Assembly: GCA_949775045.1 (NCBI GenBank)
Contig: OX459097.1
Coordinates: 14,039,710 to 14,103,709 of the forward strand
Length of the DNA: 64,000 bases
DNA from: Metridium senile
Lineage: Eukaryota; Cnidaria; Anthozoa; Actiniaria; Metridiidae
Reading direction: 5' to 3'
Below, piece after piece: positions 55,101-64,000 of the stretch (positions are counted from its first letter, which is position 1; each line of letters opens with the position of its first letter). Both the position numbers and the translations under genes were made by a program. The notes under the pieces were generated by a model, which was not told where the DNA came from, made no database searches, and worked only from the letters and a program-made list of their open reading frames with translations.

Positions 55101-58100
55101 TGTTACTACATTTAAATTTTGGAATATCACTACTTTCGATGTGCTCTTTCTAATAAAAGCAATGGTGTCTTCTAATACTGATTAAGTAAGGAATTGCCTT
55201 TTTGCATAGGGTGTATAGATTAAATCAAAACAACTGTTATTCTGCTAATCAAGAAGAATAGCTATTCAAATTGGTTACCCTATTTTGATTAGGTATGTTG
55301 GAACATATTGTTTTAACAAAGAAAATAGGCAAAGTATTGTGGTAAATTTCATAGTATATGATTCTATAACTATGCAAATGGCAAAATGTGGTTAACATTT
55401 GGTCTCTTCAGACATTACTCAACTGAAGGCATTAGAGTGAAGACATTAAACCTGTGAAACAAAATTAAATAGTCAAGGTGTAATATTCAAATAGACACAA
55501 AATAAAACAATGGAATTAGAGACTGCTAAGTATAGTTTAGTAAACTTGCAGATTGTGTTTTATCAGGATTTAAACCACGCGGCGAAAGCCAAGTGGTTTA
55601 AATCCTGATAAAACACGATCTGCAAGTTTACTAAACGGCTTAAAAAAGTCCAACCTATATTTTGTGTTTTTGTAAAAAAAAAATCAAGGATTTATGAAAA
55701 TTTATTAGAGAAAATTCACGTTAAAGTTTATGTAAATTAGGGTGAATCTTTATCAGGATTTAGACCACTCGTCATGGTTATGATTTCTTTTGTAAATTTG
55801 GACAAAATAGTCATTAATTATTCGTGAATTTTTTAAGGTGTATTAGTCTAATATCTTTTTCACAGGTTAAATGACTTCACTCTAATTTGAACGGTTTAAA
55901 TTGATATTCCATAAGCTGAAAATAGCTGATGTTTATTTTTTATTTTAGCTTCATGAGAACTGGGCATCAAACTTGGCAGGAATTGTTGCTAATCCAACAG
56001 CTTTCCCTGACAAAGATAAAGATAATATTGTAACACTAGGAGATACATTAGGTAAGACTTCTAGTACATATACACAGGAGATACATTAGGTAAGACTACT
56101 TGTACATGTACACAGAACCTTCTATTAGAGGCCATATATCCATGAAACAAAACTAAATATGTGATTGTCTCATTGACCTATTTTGTACAAACTTGTGAAT
56201 ATCACTTGAACAGAATATTGAGAACGAGTAACAGAAGTCCATTTTGATCATTTTTACGATGACTTGACTGTCAATCACATCACAAATATAAACAAGTACA
56301 AGGTCTCATGATGATATGATTGGACCATATTAATGTCAAAATGGTAACTACGAAAGCAATAATGGACAATATATCATGGTGTCGAGGCTATATTGAGGCC
56401 ATCAGGGTACTATTGCCCTATTGTCCATTTTGTCTTGTCAAAAACGACTACGAAAACAAAACAAAAAACATTTTAAGACTGGCCTACCACAGGTAGCTAA
56501 ATATGCGTTGTCTGATTCTAATGTTTTGTACAAACATGTGTACAAATTTTCTTTTTAATTTTTTGATGTTAAAATTATTTAAAATGTTAACTTTACCTTT
56601 GTTCTTCTTCAGCAAAACACCCTGATCTGTTGTTTGCATCTCACCTTTGTTACCTTCTTGCTGGTATTAAACCTGGTGCTAAATCTAAGATGGTTCTTGT
56701 TGGCTGTGATCATAGGTATGTTTTAAGGCCTGTTTACACTATCAATTTTGTCACGCGACAAGAGCTGCGATTTCAATGGAGATTTTATTGCAGATTTGTC
56801 AAAAGAATGCTACTTTGAACATGCTCGAAATTTAGTGCAATTTGCTGTGACTTTCTGTCTCCTAAATTCGAGCGTATTCAAAATTGCAGAGACAAAGCCA
56901 TGATAAAATTGCCATTGAAATCACAGCTCTTGTCATGCAACAAAATTGGTTGGGTTAAACAGGCCTTTATATGTCCATCTTATACCCTTGCTACAGAACA
57001 TCATTGGTTGTCTGTCTGTCTGTATTTATTTGCTTATTTATATTTTGTTTGCTTGTTTATTTTTTGTTTGCTTATTTATTTTTTGTTTGTCTGCCTGCAT
57101 ATTTAATTGTTTGTTTGTTTACTTGTTTGTGTGTGTATTTATTTTTGTTTGTCTGATTGTCTGTGTGGTTCTTTTTTGTCTGTATGTTTGTTTATTTGTT
57201 TGTCTGTCTGTCTGTCTTGCCATCTGTTTATCTGTGGATATATTGTTTATTATGCTGGCTTGTTTGTTTTTGTCTTTTCTAAGTGTGTCATGCTCTTTCT
57301 TTAGAAACAAATCACTTGACAAGATGGCTACTATTGAATCATTACAACTTACAGAGGTAAAATAAAGAGTCTGAACATTTAAACAAATTTATAGTCCATT
57401 ACGATGTAAAGAGAAATTATAGACCTTCTCCGAATTTTGTTAGACTGACCGCATTGATTGCAGTTGAGGCTGAAGTAGATGACCTCTATTAGGTGGCCAC
57501 AATAAAAAGTCCCAAGTCTATTCCTATACCTATTCTATACCTCTATTCAGCGGCCAACCTCTATTAAGCGGCCACTTTGGAAAGTCACGAGGGTGACCGC
57601 TTAATAGAGGTACCACTGTACTAACAGTATTTTTGAAAGCATGTAACTGACATGAATTATTTGTTCCTTACAGTTACTAGAATATGCAACAAGTTTAGAA
57701 AACCAAGAATTCTTCATATCAAACCTCCAGGTTAGTATTAGACAAGTATGACTGAGTGAATGAAATATTAAATTATCACTCTAACATGTTTTGTGTCATA
57801 CTTTTCTAGATGTTCAGATTTCTTCATGCTCTTAAACTTATGGATGCTGGACTTCATAAGGAGGTAAGCTTCAAGTGTTTGTTTCATTTTGTAATCATTT
57901 GACAAGCAACCTTGTGGGTTATGGAAGATTGTGTGACATGGAAGATGGTGTGACATGGACAATTGTATGACATGGAAAATTGTGTGACATTGAAGATTGT
58001 GTGATGTGGAATATTTTGTGACATATAAGATTGTGTGATGTGGAAGATTTGGTGACTTGGAAGATTGTGTGACATGTAAGATTGTTTGACTTGGAAGATT

Positions 58101-60064
58101 GTTTGACTTGGAAGATTGTGTGACATTGAAGATTGTGTGATGTGGAGTATTTTGTAACATGGAAGATTGTGTGACTTGAAAGATTGTGTGATGTTGTAAT
58201 TGTGTGACTTGGAAGATTGTGTTAATGTGGAAGGTTGTGTGACATGGAAAATGCTTTACCATAAGATTTTAATTCAGTGTGTGAAAAGATTGTTTGACAA
58301 TAAGAATTTACTGGGAACTGATTGGAAATTTTGTGAAATATGTTTATAGTTTGTTAGAGAAGTGAAGTGACACTCTCTTCCATGTGTGTTTTAGGCTCTC
58401 AGCTACCTTCATGTTGTTGGAGATTTTATCATGAAAAATCCTTTTGCTTTCAATGATGTCTTCAAGAAGCATGTCTATAAGGTTAGAATCAAGAATGAAA
58501 TGTATTATCTGCCTCTAATGTAAACATGAATTTCCTCTCATCCATTTGTTCATTTATTTGTTTACTCATCCATCATTCATTCATTAATAAGTCCATTCAT
58601 TCATTTATTCAATCAACACATTCATACATTCATTCATTCATTTATCCATTCATATATTATTCACTCATTCATTTATCCCATCTTTCTTTCATTCATTCAG
58701 TCATCCATCCATTCTTTTGGTCATTCTATCCAATCATTCATTCATTAATATATTAAATCATTCATTTATCCTTTCATTTATCCATTCATTTATCCATTCA
58801 TTTATCCATTCATTCATTCACTCATTCAGTTATCCCATCTTTCTTTCATTCATTCATTCATCCATTCTTTTGTCATTCTATTCATCCATCCATTCTTTTG
58901 TCATTCTATTCATTCATTCATTCATTCATCCATCCATTCTTTTGTCATTCTATTCATCCATCCATTCTTTTGTCATTCTATTCATTCATTCATTCATTCA
59001 TCCATCCATTCTTTTGTCATTCTATTCATTCATTCATTCTTTTATCCATTCATTCATTCATTCATTCATCCATCCATTATTTTGTCATTCTATTCATTCA
59101 TTCATTCTTTTATTCATTCATTTATCCATTCATTTATCCATTCACTTATTCATTTATATCCCATCTTTCTTTCATTCATCCATCCGTCCATTTGTTTGTC
59201 ATTCTAATCAATCATACATTCAGTAATACATTAAATCATTCATTACTACATAATCATTTTATTTAATGTTTTATCACTTAAATTCATTAAAATGGCATTC
59301 TCTTCCAATCTTGTTTTCAGACTTCAGAGCATTTAGTAGGTAACATGGAGAGTGACGGTGCTAGTGTAGAACTTTTTATAACCAACTGGCTAAAGAAACT
59401 ACACCACCTGATTGAAGGAACTGAAGTAAGTTGGTATTCACTTAATTTAAAATGTTTTTGCTACTTTACCTACAATGTAAATTCTATGGGCCTTCATTAT
59501 TATACATAATGCAATAAAAATTGGGTTAATGTTTCCAAAACTTTTATATAATGCATTTGTAAAGCGCAAGTGAACCATGGGGAATTAGCGCTCAATATAA
59601 TATAATTTATAAAATTCATTATAGTGAAAATGTATAGATAAAGGTCAAAATAGAGAAAACAGTAAAAGTGTGAAATTTGTAACACAGTAAAAATGTTGAC
59701 TTAACTTAACTTAACTACTGACGTTTCAAGCTTTAGCCCTTCGTCAGAGTAAAAGAGTTACGAAGGGCTAAAGCTTGAAACATAAGTAAAGTTAAGTCAA
59801 CATTTTTTACGGGGTAACAAATTTCATTCTATTACCTATTGTTTATATCAAACACCGACACAGCCTATACTGGTTTACTCGCTAGTTTTCATCTACACAG
59901 AATAGGTTTCCTGTTTTCTTTATCTATCTGTTCTGTATTTGTTATTTATTTGGTTATTGATGTTAATTCTTCTTTATCTATCTGTTCTGTATTTATTTAT
60001 TTATTTGGTTATTGATGTTAATTCTTCAGAGTGACATCTTTGAACCACAAAAGGATGGCGAAGT

Positions 60065-60097
<33 letters not shown>

Positions 60098-63000
60098 TCC
60101 CTTAGGTCAGAGTAGTGTATCATTTTATAGTGGCTACGACCAATCGCGTGCCTACAATGAACAACCATCACCAGGATCTACAGAGCACTCCGTTGCATCA
60201 CAGCAGTCTAGTCCACAGTCAATGCCATCATCAACTATGTCTGGACCAACTGGCCACCCTTTACTTTCAAGGAAAGAAAGTGAAATGTCAACAGGCCACG
60301 CTGGCTTAAGTCGTAAGGAGAGTAATATGTCTACTGCACACTCTGTTCTGTCCAGGAAAGAGAGTCAGCTATCTAGTAACTCTTCAGTTGCTCCATTGCA
60401 AACCCTGGATTTGAGTCAGCCATATCCAACACAGATTTTCCAACCAGGACAACCATTACCTCAACAAGAGACATTTCAAAGCCAAGACCAGCCAGATGGC
60501 GGTGGTGGATTCCAGGAAGATAATTACCAGTCAAACCAAGGTGGTTTTGATTACCAACAGGTCCAGGGTAATGATATGAATAATATGTGGATACCAGGTT
60601 CTCAGCAGAACAACTGGCCAATGCCTACTGAACAAGGTAAGACACAACATACATGTTTTCTAGTGTATTCACCATCTAAAAATGTCTAGCATTGATTATC
60701 AAGTCATATAATAATGTGAAACTTCCTAAACAGATCATGGTAATGGCCATTTCACACTAGAGGACAGATAAGTTGTCTTGATAAACAAGTCCATAAAATT
60801 TAATTTATTTGTCTAACAATTCGACCATTGAGTATATTCATATCCAGACAGGGAAACAAACGTTTCTGAATGCAAGGTGACAGACTGTCTGGAACTGCCA
60901 GTACTGGCTAGACATCTTCAGAAATCTTGTCCATCTTCTAGTGTGCAAACTACTAATGTTAATCATTTGTATTGTAGTGAAAAATTTGTTGTAGACATAT
61001 ATTATTATTAACCTGAGTTTTACTCAAGAAGGCGTTGGAGCAGTGTAACAATTATGACACATCAAGTGGTTGCAGTAAACACAAAAAAGCACAAATACTC
61101 ACACATCTTGTCAATTTTTCAGGAAGTGAATTATCTCCTGATAATGAGGGTGAGATGACACCAGTGAATACAGGTCATACATTTGATGATTTCTACCATC
61201 AGTCTAATCCTAGTGCACAAAGCTGGCAGGATGAAAACGCTACAACACCTACACCTGGAATACAGGAGGTTATTATCATTGTTTATTATACAGCTAGTTC
61301 AAAAAATGTTGAATACTGAATAAGTGTATTTCAATACTGAAATGAATTTTGGGTCATGTTGTATTGTGTAAAGTAAAATCAATAATAATAATATATTCTA
61401 TTTATTTGCATTCTATCTGAAAAAATCCAGATCGCTGTATAATTCTTTTTTATTTTCACATATTCCTGCAAGCCCATGTATTATTAATCTCTATTTAATC
61501 TAAGGCTTAATTTTGAAAATTTGCAGAACTTTTATATTAAAGTTTTGTTTAATTTCTAACACGATGCAATTTAAAATTAAAAATGTCTTATTGAGATTAT
61601 GTTTTTTCAGCAGATCGCCCAAGCACAGCAGGAACTTCCATCAAAACCTGGTATGTATTTTGCTCAACTTTTGAAGAAAATTGTGAGACAAACACCATAG
61701 AATGATCAGTGATTGTGATCAGTTGTTAGTATATTTGAGATTGTATTACAGTGAGGAATTTTTTGTTCCATTTTTACCCATATCCCTTGAGTGAATAGAT
61801 TATGATTTTTTTATGAACACTCAGGGTATTTGATTGAACTCAATGCTTCATGAATGTTTAGAGGTTTTGAAGCAGTTAAATGTTCAGAAAATAATAACCT
61901 GAACAAGTAAATTATGTTTTTTTTAATGTTCGAGTGTCCTCACTGTAAGATAGACTTCGATTACTGTAAATGAATGTATTAATAAATTAATGTATCATTG
62001 ATATCACAGAATGTTTTTGTTTTTTTGCAGCAGAATCCAAGCCAAAACAAGAAGAAAAGAAAGCAATGATTGCAAAGAACGCATCAGTAAGTAATATTAG
62101 ATCTAAACTAGCTTCTTTATCCCATAGAGGAGTCTGGATTGCAAAATAGGTTCACAAAATGTAAAATCAACATATTACAGCAGAGATTTTTTTTTATGTA
62201 CTGGTCAAGCAGGATTAACTTGTTTTGTATACTTGTTTTTATCACAGGGTGGCTGGTTTACTGGTCTGACTGGTTTAATACAGAAAGTCATCCCTAAGGG
62301 AACAAAAGAAGTACATCTACCAGATGATACTAAAAAGAAAGTGAGTATTATTAAATGGAAACTAGGGACCGTTCATTAATTATCTGAGGGGGGGGGGGGG
62401 GGGGGGGGGGAGGATGTGTGAGAAATTAGCCAATTTTCACTTTTTTTTCAGTTTCCCCCTTTCTAGCAAAAAAATTAGGGCCCCCATTACAATCTGAGGA
62501 AATGTTACGTATATTTTGGATAACTTATCAGTTATTTCAAGACTCCCTTTCCAGGTGCATTAAACTTTCAAGTCCCCCCCATTTTCTACCCCATCCCCCA
62601 CCTAATAAATAATGAACAGTCCCCTAGCGAGTAACCTTGTATAGGATGCGTCGGTGTTTGATATAAACAATGGGTAACACATTATAATTAAATTTTAAGT
62701 CTCCTTACATATGTTTGAAATTATAGTGGATTGAAAGGAGACTTGACTTTGACAGGTCTTTCGTTTAAAATGTCTAGTATTTGTCAAACTCTAGCGTATT
62801 ATTATATAACTAAACTTGCTATCGCATTGTATATGATTTTGCTTTGTACTGAGTTAATAAAAATAAATAAATAAATGATCTCCCCTCAGCAGGGATTATA
62901 CAAACTGAGAAAGTACATCTCAGTTTTACATGAGACATGTGGGGGACTTAACGGAGTGATGTATTTGAAGTTAATGTATTAAGTTTTTGTACGATAGATT

Positions 63001-63921
63001 ATCTTATCTAAATGAGAAGCCTTCAGGTTGCTCCATTGTTTTTAATATCAACAACTTTTCTTTCAGATCTACTTCGATAAAGACCTCGATAAATGGGTGA
63101 ATACTGAAGGGACTGAAGAGGTACCTTGTCCTAGCTTTTATACGGCTTCTTGTGTTTAATGTGTTATTATCATTCTCAATACAATATTTATATTGGAATA
63201 TATATAATAGTATGATTATATAAATATTTGTCTGGGGGATTTTTTCTTTACAGGACAGAGCTCCCCCTCCACCACCCCCCACAGATGCTATGATTGGCGG
63301 AGGAGGCCCTCCTGGAATTCCATCAAGTGGTAAATAGTTATAATTATTTATTTTTTTCGTGTTTGTCTGCTTGTGTAAACTATTCATTTTTGCTGTTTTT
63401 GCTGCAGTTGTTTTCACCTTTGCGTGTTTGATTGTTTGCTTCCTTTCTAGTGTCCTTGTTTGCTTGCTTTCGTCCTTCCTTACGTCTGTGTTTTGTGCTT
63501 CTTTCTCGTATTTGTGTTTGCCAGTGATTCCTTGTTTCAGTCTTTCAATGTTGACCAATTTGTTCACCTCGTTTCGTATTTGTTTGATTTTTATTGTTGG
63601 ATTGTTTTTTTGATTGTTGTTTGTTTGTTTGTTTCATTTTCTTTGATCAGTTTATACATTTGCAAGAATTAACCATCACTTGTTTTTCCACAGGCCCACC
63701 ACCACCAGGTCTTCCAATAGGGAATATACCATCTACAATGAGTATGCCCACCAATGCGAACCCAATTCTTGGGAATCAAAGAAATGAGCCTGGTACCCCA
63801 CCATCCCCTGGTACTAAGGCATTTGGAACTTTCCCAAACCCTGCCATTCCAGGAAAGCCTGGCTCTGGCCTGCCTGCAGGACCACCGTCTAAGTTTTCTA
63901 GGAAGGCACAAGGACGGTTTG
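37236..63921 (+). CDS. SEC16A: SEC16, COPII exit-site scaffold (3' end beyond the window)
   Basis: Exons: 37236-37278, 38440-38509, 39455-39524, 39862-40014, 40401-40473, 41066-41206, 41756-43474, 44552-45418, 46174-46292, 46811-46930, 47858-48597, 49086-50500, 51415-51575, 51943-52001, 52890-53031, 53568-53950, 54592-54673, 55949-56051, 56613-56715, 57305-57356, 57674-57730, 57810-57863, 58395-58481, 59321-59425, 60030-60636, 61123-61268, 61611-61650, 62031-62086, 62248-62340, 63067-63120, 63254-63329, 63694-63921. All phases agree, about 2,739 codons. The N-terminal 1,840 residues are disordered: WEWPDWDD near the start, Ser/Pro-rich repeats, GNPH repeats, a Tyr-rich tail. The conserved central domain spans about 1844-2306 (CRFGAGGKLLIVLPN, AFPGPLT, ALEYAMGNALWGHAVLASG, YLLAGIKPG). 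C-terminal blocks GGWFTGLTGLIQKVIP, DDTKKKIYFDKDLDKWVN and SKFSRKAQGRF are typical. By family knowledge it recruits Sec13/Sec31 and COPII proteins at ER exit sites. Confidence 0.93.
37279..38179. other. SEC16 intron 1, proximal part
   Basis: AT-rich, no repeat structure recognised before the MITE at 38180. Confidence 0.4.
38180..38410. mobile_element. MITE with GGGAC ends in SEC16 intron 1
   Basis: GGGACTTGTCAGAAATTAGC and its inverse GCTAATTTCTGACAAGTCCC, flanked by TAA on both sides (38177-38179, 38411-38413). Contains a 17-nt G-run. The terminal GGGAC is shared with 62365-62633. Confidence 0.85.
38520..39000. repeat. Local direct duplication in SEC16 intron 2
   Basis: About 100 bp starting tacgatttttatcagtatgc (38520-38635) recur at 38870-38990. 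Between them lies an inverted piece (tacatgggtgcgcg ... gcgcccatgta, 38658-38752). Confidence 0.8.
38990..39400 (-). mobile_element. SINE-like repeat in SEC16 intron 2
   Basis: Contains tactcacactcactaccac, a (CACTAC)n run and ggaggaaaaccgga, as in 8218-8346, and ends with a tRNA-like region on the minus strand (tgggtgactaagg, then gtctaggttagagtcc). Confidence 0.6.
39575..39668 (+). repeat. (TGTC)n microsatellite in SEC16 intron 3
   Basis: Perfect TGTC array, followed by looser copies to 39835, just before exon 4. Confidence 0.97.
40540..40793. mobile_element. TA-flanked MITE in SEC16 intron 5
   Basis: CAGTGCAACTCGCCGTACCG to the left and CGGTACGGTGAGTCACACTG to the right, with TA at both sides. 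Arms continue to pair through cacttacaaaaacttttgat and gacatttttt. Confidence 0.88.
42267..42532 (+). repeat. 30-bp coding tandem repeat in SEC16 exon 7
   Basis: Nine nearly identical 30-bp units encode the decapeptide APSQEYNPMA (variants with V, T or S), residues about 354-443. Uniformity at silent positions points to recent expansion. More diverged 30-40 residue repeats of the PSQES/DAFSVPD type follow to about 42960. Confidence 0.95.
43557..43994. mobile_element. TAA-flanked MITE in SEC16 intron 7
   Basis: AGGTGATGTTACATG and its inverse CATGTAACATCAGCT, flanked by TAA. Internal words gtgacaatttttcg/cgaaaaattg pair as well. Confidence 0.82.
44230..44478 (-). mobile_element. tRNA-derived SINE in SEC16 intron 7
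   Basis: Minus strand starts gggtggcacagttggttagt (A box tggcacagttgg) followed by a B-box-like ttgattcgactt, then a body with taaagtaacg at its end. No cloverleaf. Confidence 0.6.
45455..46150. repeat. GAT/TTA satellite block in SEC16 intron 8
   Basis: Two (TTA)n arrays (45537-45606 and 46008-46101) enclose about 400 bp of GAT-rich sequence with a looser unit of about 110 bp (gattattctagtgttgatga). It is open in one frame as poly-Asp, but exon 8 ends before it at a good donor, and exon 9 lies in another frame. Confidence 0.9.
46391..46475. repeat. 85-bp hairpin in SEC16 intron 9
   Basis: gtagatgaggcatgatcgtc and, inverted, gacaatcattcctcatctac; centre ggtggtgtagtcttgag/ctcaagactacaccacc is perfect. 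Confidence 0.9.
46988..47353. mobile_element. MITE with attggcc ends in SEC16 intron 10
   Basis: attggccttttccaaaatga and its inverse with one change (tcgttttggaaaaggccaat). Inner arms gtaaaggactgggtactag and ctagtacccagtcctttac are perfect. Confidence 0.9.
49207..49560 (+). repeat. GNPH repeat region in SEC16 exon 12
   Basis: About twelve irregular repeats based on GNPH (GNPHSG, GNPHNH, GNPHDL and so on, with GYPH and SHPH variants), residues about 1413-1530. Period varies from 8 to 13 residues. Composition suggests a disordered His/Asn-rich segment upstream of the ordered core. Confidence 0.9.
50615..50799. repeat. Fold-back element in SEC16 intron 12
   Basis: agaaatataaaac at one end and gttttatatttct at the other; arms gtctatgtactgtgatataa and ttatatcacagtacatagac pair exactly. 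Confidence 0.9.
52150..52795. repeat. 83-bp minisatellite in SEC16 intron 14
   Basis: About eight head-to-tail copies of a unit containing gatggtgataataaggatga and gatgtgggtgacttactgat, with alternating ttgtgtcacaatg/ttgtatcaaaatg variants. Confidence 0.95.
53155..53515. repeat. (GAT)n-rich tract in SEC16 intron 15
   Basis: Imperfect gatgatgat, gatgttgtt and gattttgat units. Every frame is long and low in complexity; none is coding. Confidence 0.93.
54385..54585. repeat. (TTTATTTTA)n array next to SEC16 exon 17
   Basis: A 9-bp unit repeated about twenty times, running into the polypyrimidine tract directly before the exon 17 acceptor (caag at 54588-54591). Confidence 0.95.
55535..55636. repeat. 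Hairpin in SEC16 intron 17
   Basis: gtttagtaaacttgcaga and tctgcaagtttactaaac flank ttttatcaggatttaaacca and its exact inverse, with a loop of about 14 nt. Confidence 0.9.
56352..56500. repeat. Repeat with cctaccacaggtag end in SEC16 intron 18
   Basis: Inverse relative of 25850-26062: caatatatcatggtgtcgag, gcctatattgaggcc-like, and cctaccacaggtag at its end. Confidence 0.5.
56726..56966. mobile_element. TTA-flanked MITE (AGGCC ends) in SEC16 intron 19
   Basis: AGGCCTGTTTACACTATCA and the inverse end GGGTTAAACAGGCCT, flanked by TTA on both sides. Inner arms ttgtcacgcgacaagagctg and cagctcttgtcatgcaacaa pair. Confidence 0.85.
57005..57225 (+). repeat. TGTT/TGTC-rich tract in SEC16 intron 19
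   Basis: Loose tttgtttg and tctgtctg repetition between the MITE above and exon 20. Cys/Leu/Val-rich translations are artefacts. Confidence 0.85.
57478..57618 (-). mobile_element. End fragment of a TA-targeting (mariner/pogo-like) MITE
   Basis: Ends gaccgcttaatagaggtacc then actg followed by TA; same family as 26729-26878, opposite orientation. Confidence 0.7.
57905..58262. repeat. 17-bp minisatellite in SEC16 intron 22
   Basis: About twenty imperfect copies of gaagattgtgtgacatg, beginning 40 bp after exon 22. Confidence 0.95.
58535..59235. repeat. (CATT)n block, about 700 bp, in SEC16 intron 23
   Basis: cattcatt/catccatt units with a higher-order unit of about 60 bp (cattcttttgtcattctatt). 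It fills most of the intron. Confidence 0.95.
59672..59860. repeat. Fourth copy of the hammerhead-like element, SEC16 intron 24
   Basis: gtaacacagtaaaaatgttg to the left and caacattttttacggggtaa to the right; the minus-strand arm 59716-59751 has CTGACGA, a hairpin, GAAAC, GTC and a 4-bp stem I (TACT with AGTA). Of the copies here this one best fits the ribozyme pattern. Confidence 0.7.
60731..60960. repeat. MITE-like inverted repeat in SEC16 intron 25
   Basis: ggccatttcacactagagga at the left and ttctagtgtgcaaactact at the right are imperfect inverses, with aagttgtc/gaaatcttgtcc and acagactgtct inside. Confidence 0.55.
62365..62633. mobile_element. CTA-flanked MITE (GGGAC ends) in SEC16 intron 29
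   Basis: GGGACCGTTCATTAATTAT and the inverse end ATAAATAATGAACAGTCCC, flanked by CTA on both sides; an internal 19-nt G-run. Same terminal motif as 38180-38410. Confidence 0.82.
62637..62690. repeat. Terminal fragment of the hammerhead-like element family
   Basis: gtataggatgcgtcggtgtt and tgatataaacaatgggtaa match the outer end of the copies at 9585-9600 and 35866. Confidence 0.55.
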
Positions 63922-64000
63922 GTATGTATTTAGACTTGCATCAGTTGCGATGGTGATAGTAATTATGGTGCTGTTGATGATGGTGGTGATGTTCATTATT
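63922..64000. other. Start of SEC16 intron 32
   Basis: After the donor gtatgt at 63922 the sequence becomes gatg-rich. The remaining coding exon(s), expected to hold the YVDVLN-type C-terminus of the family, are outside the window. Confidence 0.6.

Noticed and set aside
56946..57365. Cys/Leu/Val/Phe-rich membrane-like protein (and a similar one at 6026-6457 and 25135-25575)
   Set aside because: The hydrophobic part is translated TGTC/TGTT repeat; only the ends overlap real exons (SEC16 exon 20, AIMP1 exons 3 and 4).
58526..59266. Ser/His/Ile/Phe-rich frames up to 169 codons
   Set aside because: Product of the CATT array in SEC16 intron 23.
63004..63567. 187-codon minus-strand frame opposite SEC16 exons 30-31
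   Set aside because: Overlaps two well-supported plus-strand exons and contains Lys/Thr-rich low-complexity translation of T-rich intron DNA.

Overview
The window looks like nuclear DNA of an invertebrate animal. Genes are intron-rich with GT-AG junctions, intergenic DNA is AT-rich, and every non-coding stretch is crowded with fold-back elements, tRNA-derived SINEs, LINE and DIRS debris and simple-sequence arrays. The mix (many TTA, TAA, TA and TTAA-flanked MITEs, L2/CR1-like LINEs, a split-repeat DIRS element) fits an anthozoan cnidarian best, but that is an inference; another marine invertebrate cannot be excluded from sequence alone.

Layout. 1-701: last two exons of an unrecognised coiled-coil gene (+). 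3828-4397: intronless HDDC2-like HD-domain phosphohydrolase (-), divergent from the next gene. 4685-9283: a complete nine-exon AIMP1 (p43/EMAP II) gene (+). 9769-19107: transposon-rich spacer with LINE 3' ends, a TTAA-flanked element of about 5.5 kb that holds a decayed LINE, and a second TTAA MITE inside that LINE. 19108-34261: a second copy of the AIMP1 segment, swollen from 5.3 to 15.2 kb by insertions (fold-back elements, a LINE fragment, a DIRS-like retroelement), whose nine exons and splice sites are all still intact. 34262-37235: promoter-rich spacer with an orphan candidate first exon. 37236 to beyond the window end: a SEC16 gene, 32 exons modelled with consistent phase (about 2,739 codons), with the C-terminal exon(s) outside the window.

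Roles. AIMP1 is a scaffold and tRNA-binding subunit of the multi-aminoacyl-tRNA-synthetase complex, SEC16 organises COPII exit sites on the ER, and HDDC2 is a nucleotide phosphohydrolase; nothing suggests they act in one pathway. The most informative structure is the AIMP1 tandem duplication. The two copies are nearly identical in exon 1, exon 9 and the 3' flank, yet differ by many amino-acid replacements and few silent changes in the OB-fold exons, including the HPDAD signature, which is HPGGD in copy B. The two copies also give natural filled and empty sites for several mobile elements.

Exon boundaries were placed by eye from splice consensus, reading phase and homology remembered from the families. 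Repeat classes are inferred from termini, target-site duplications and residual coding motifs, not from a database search.
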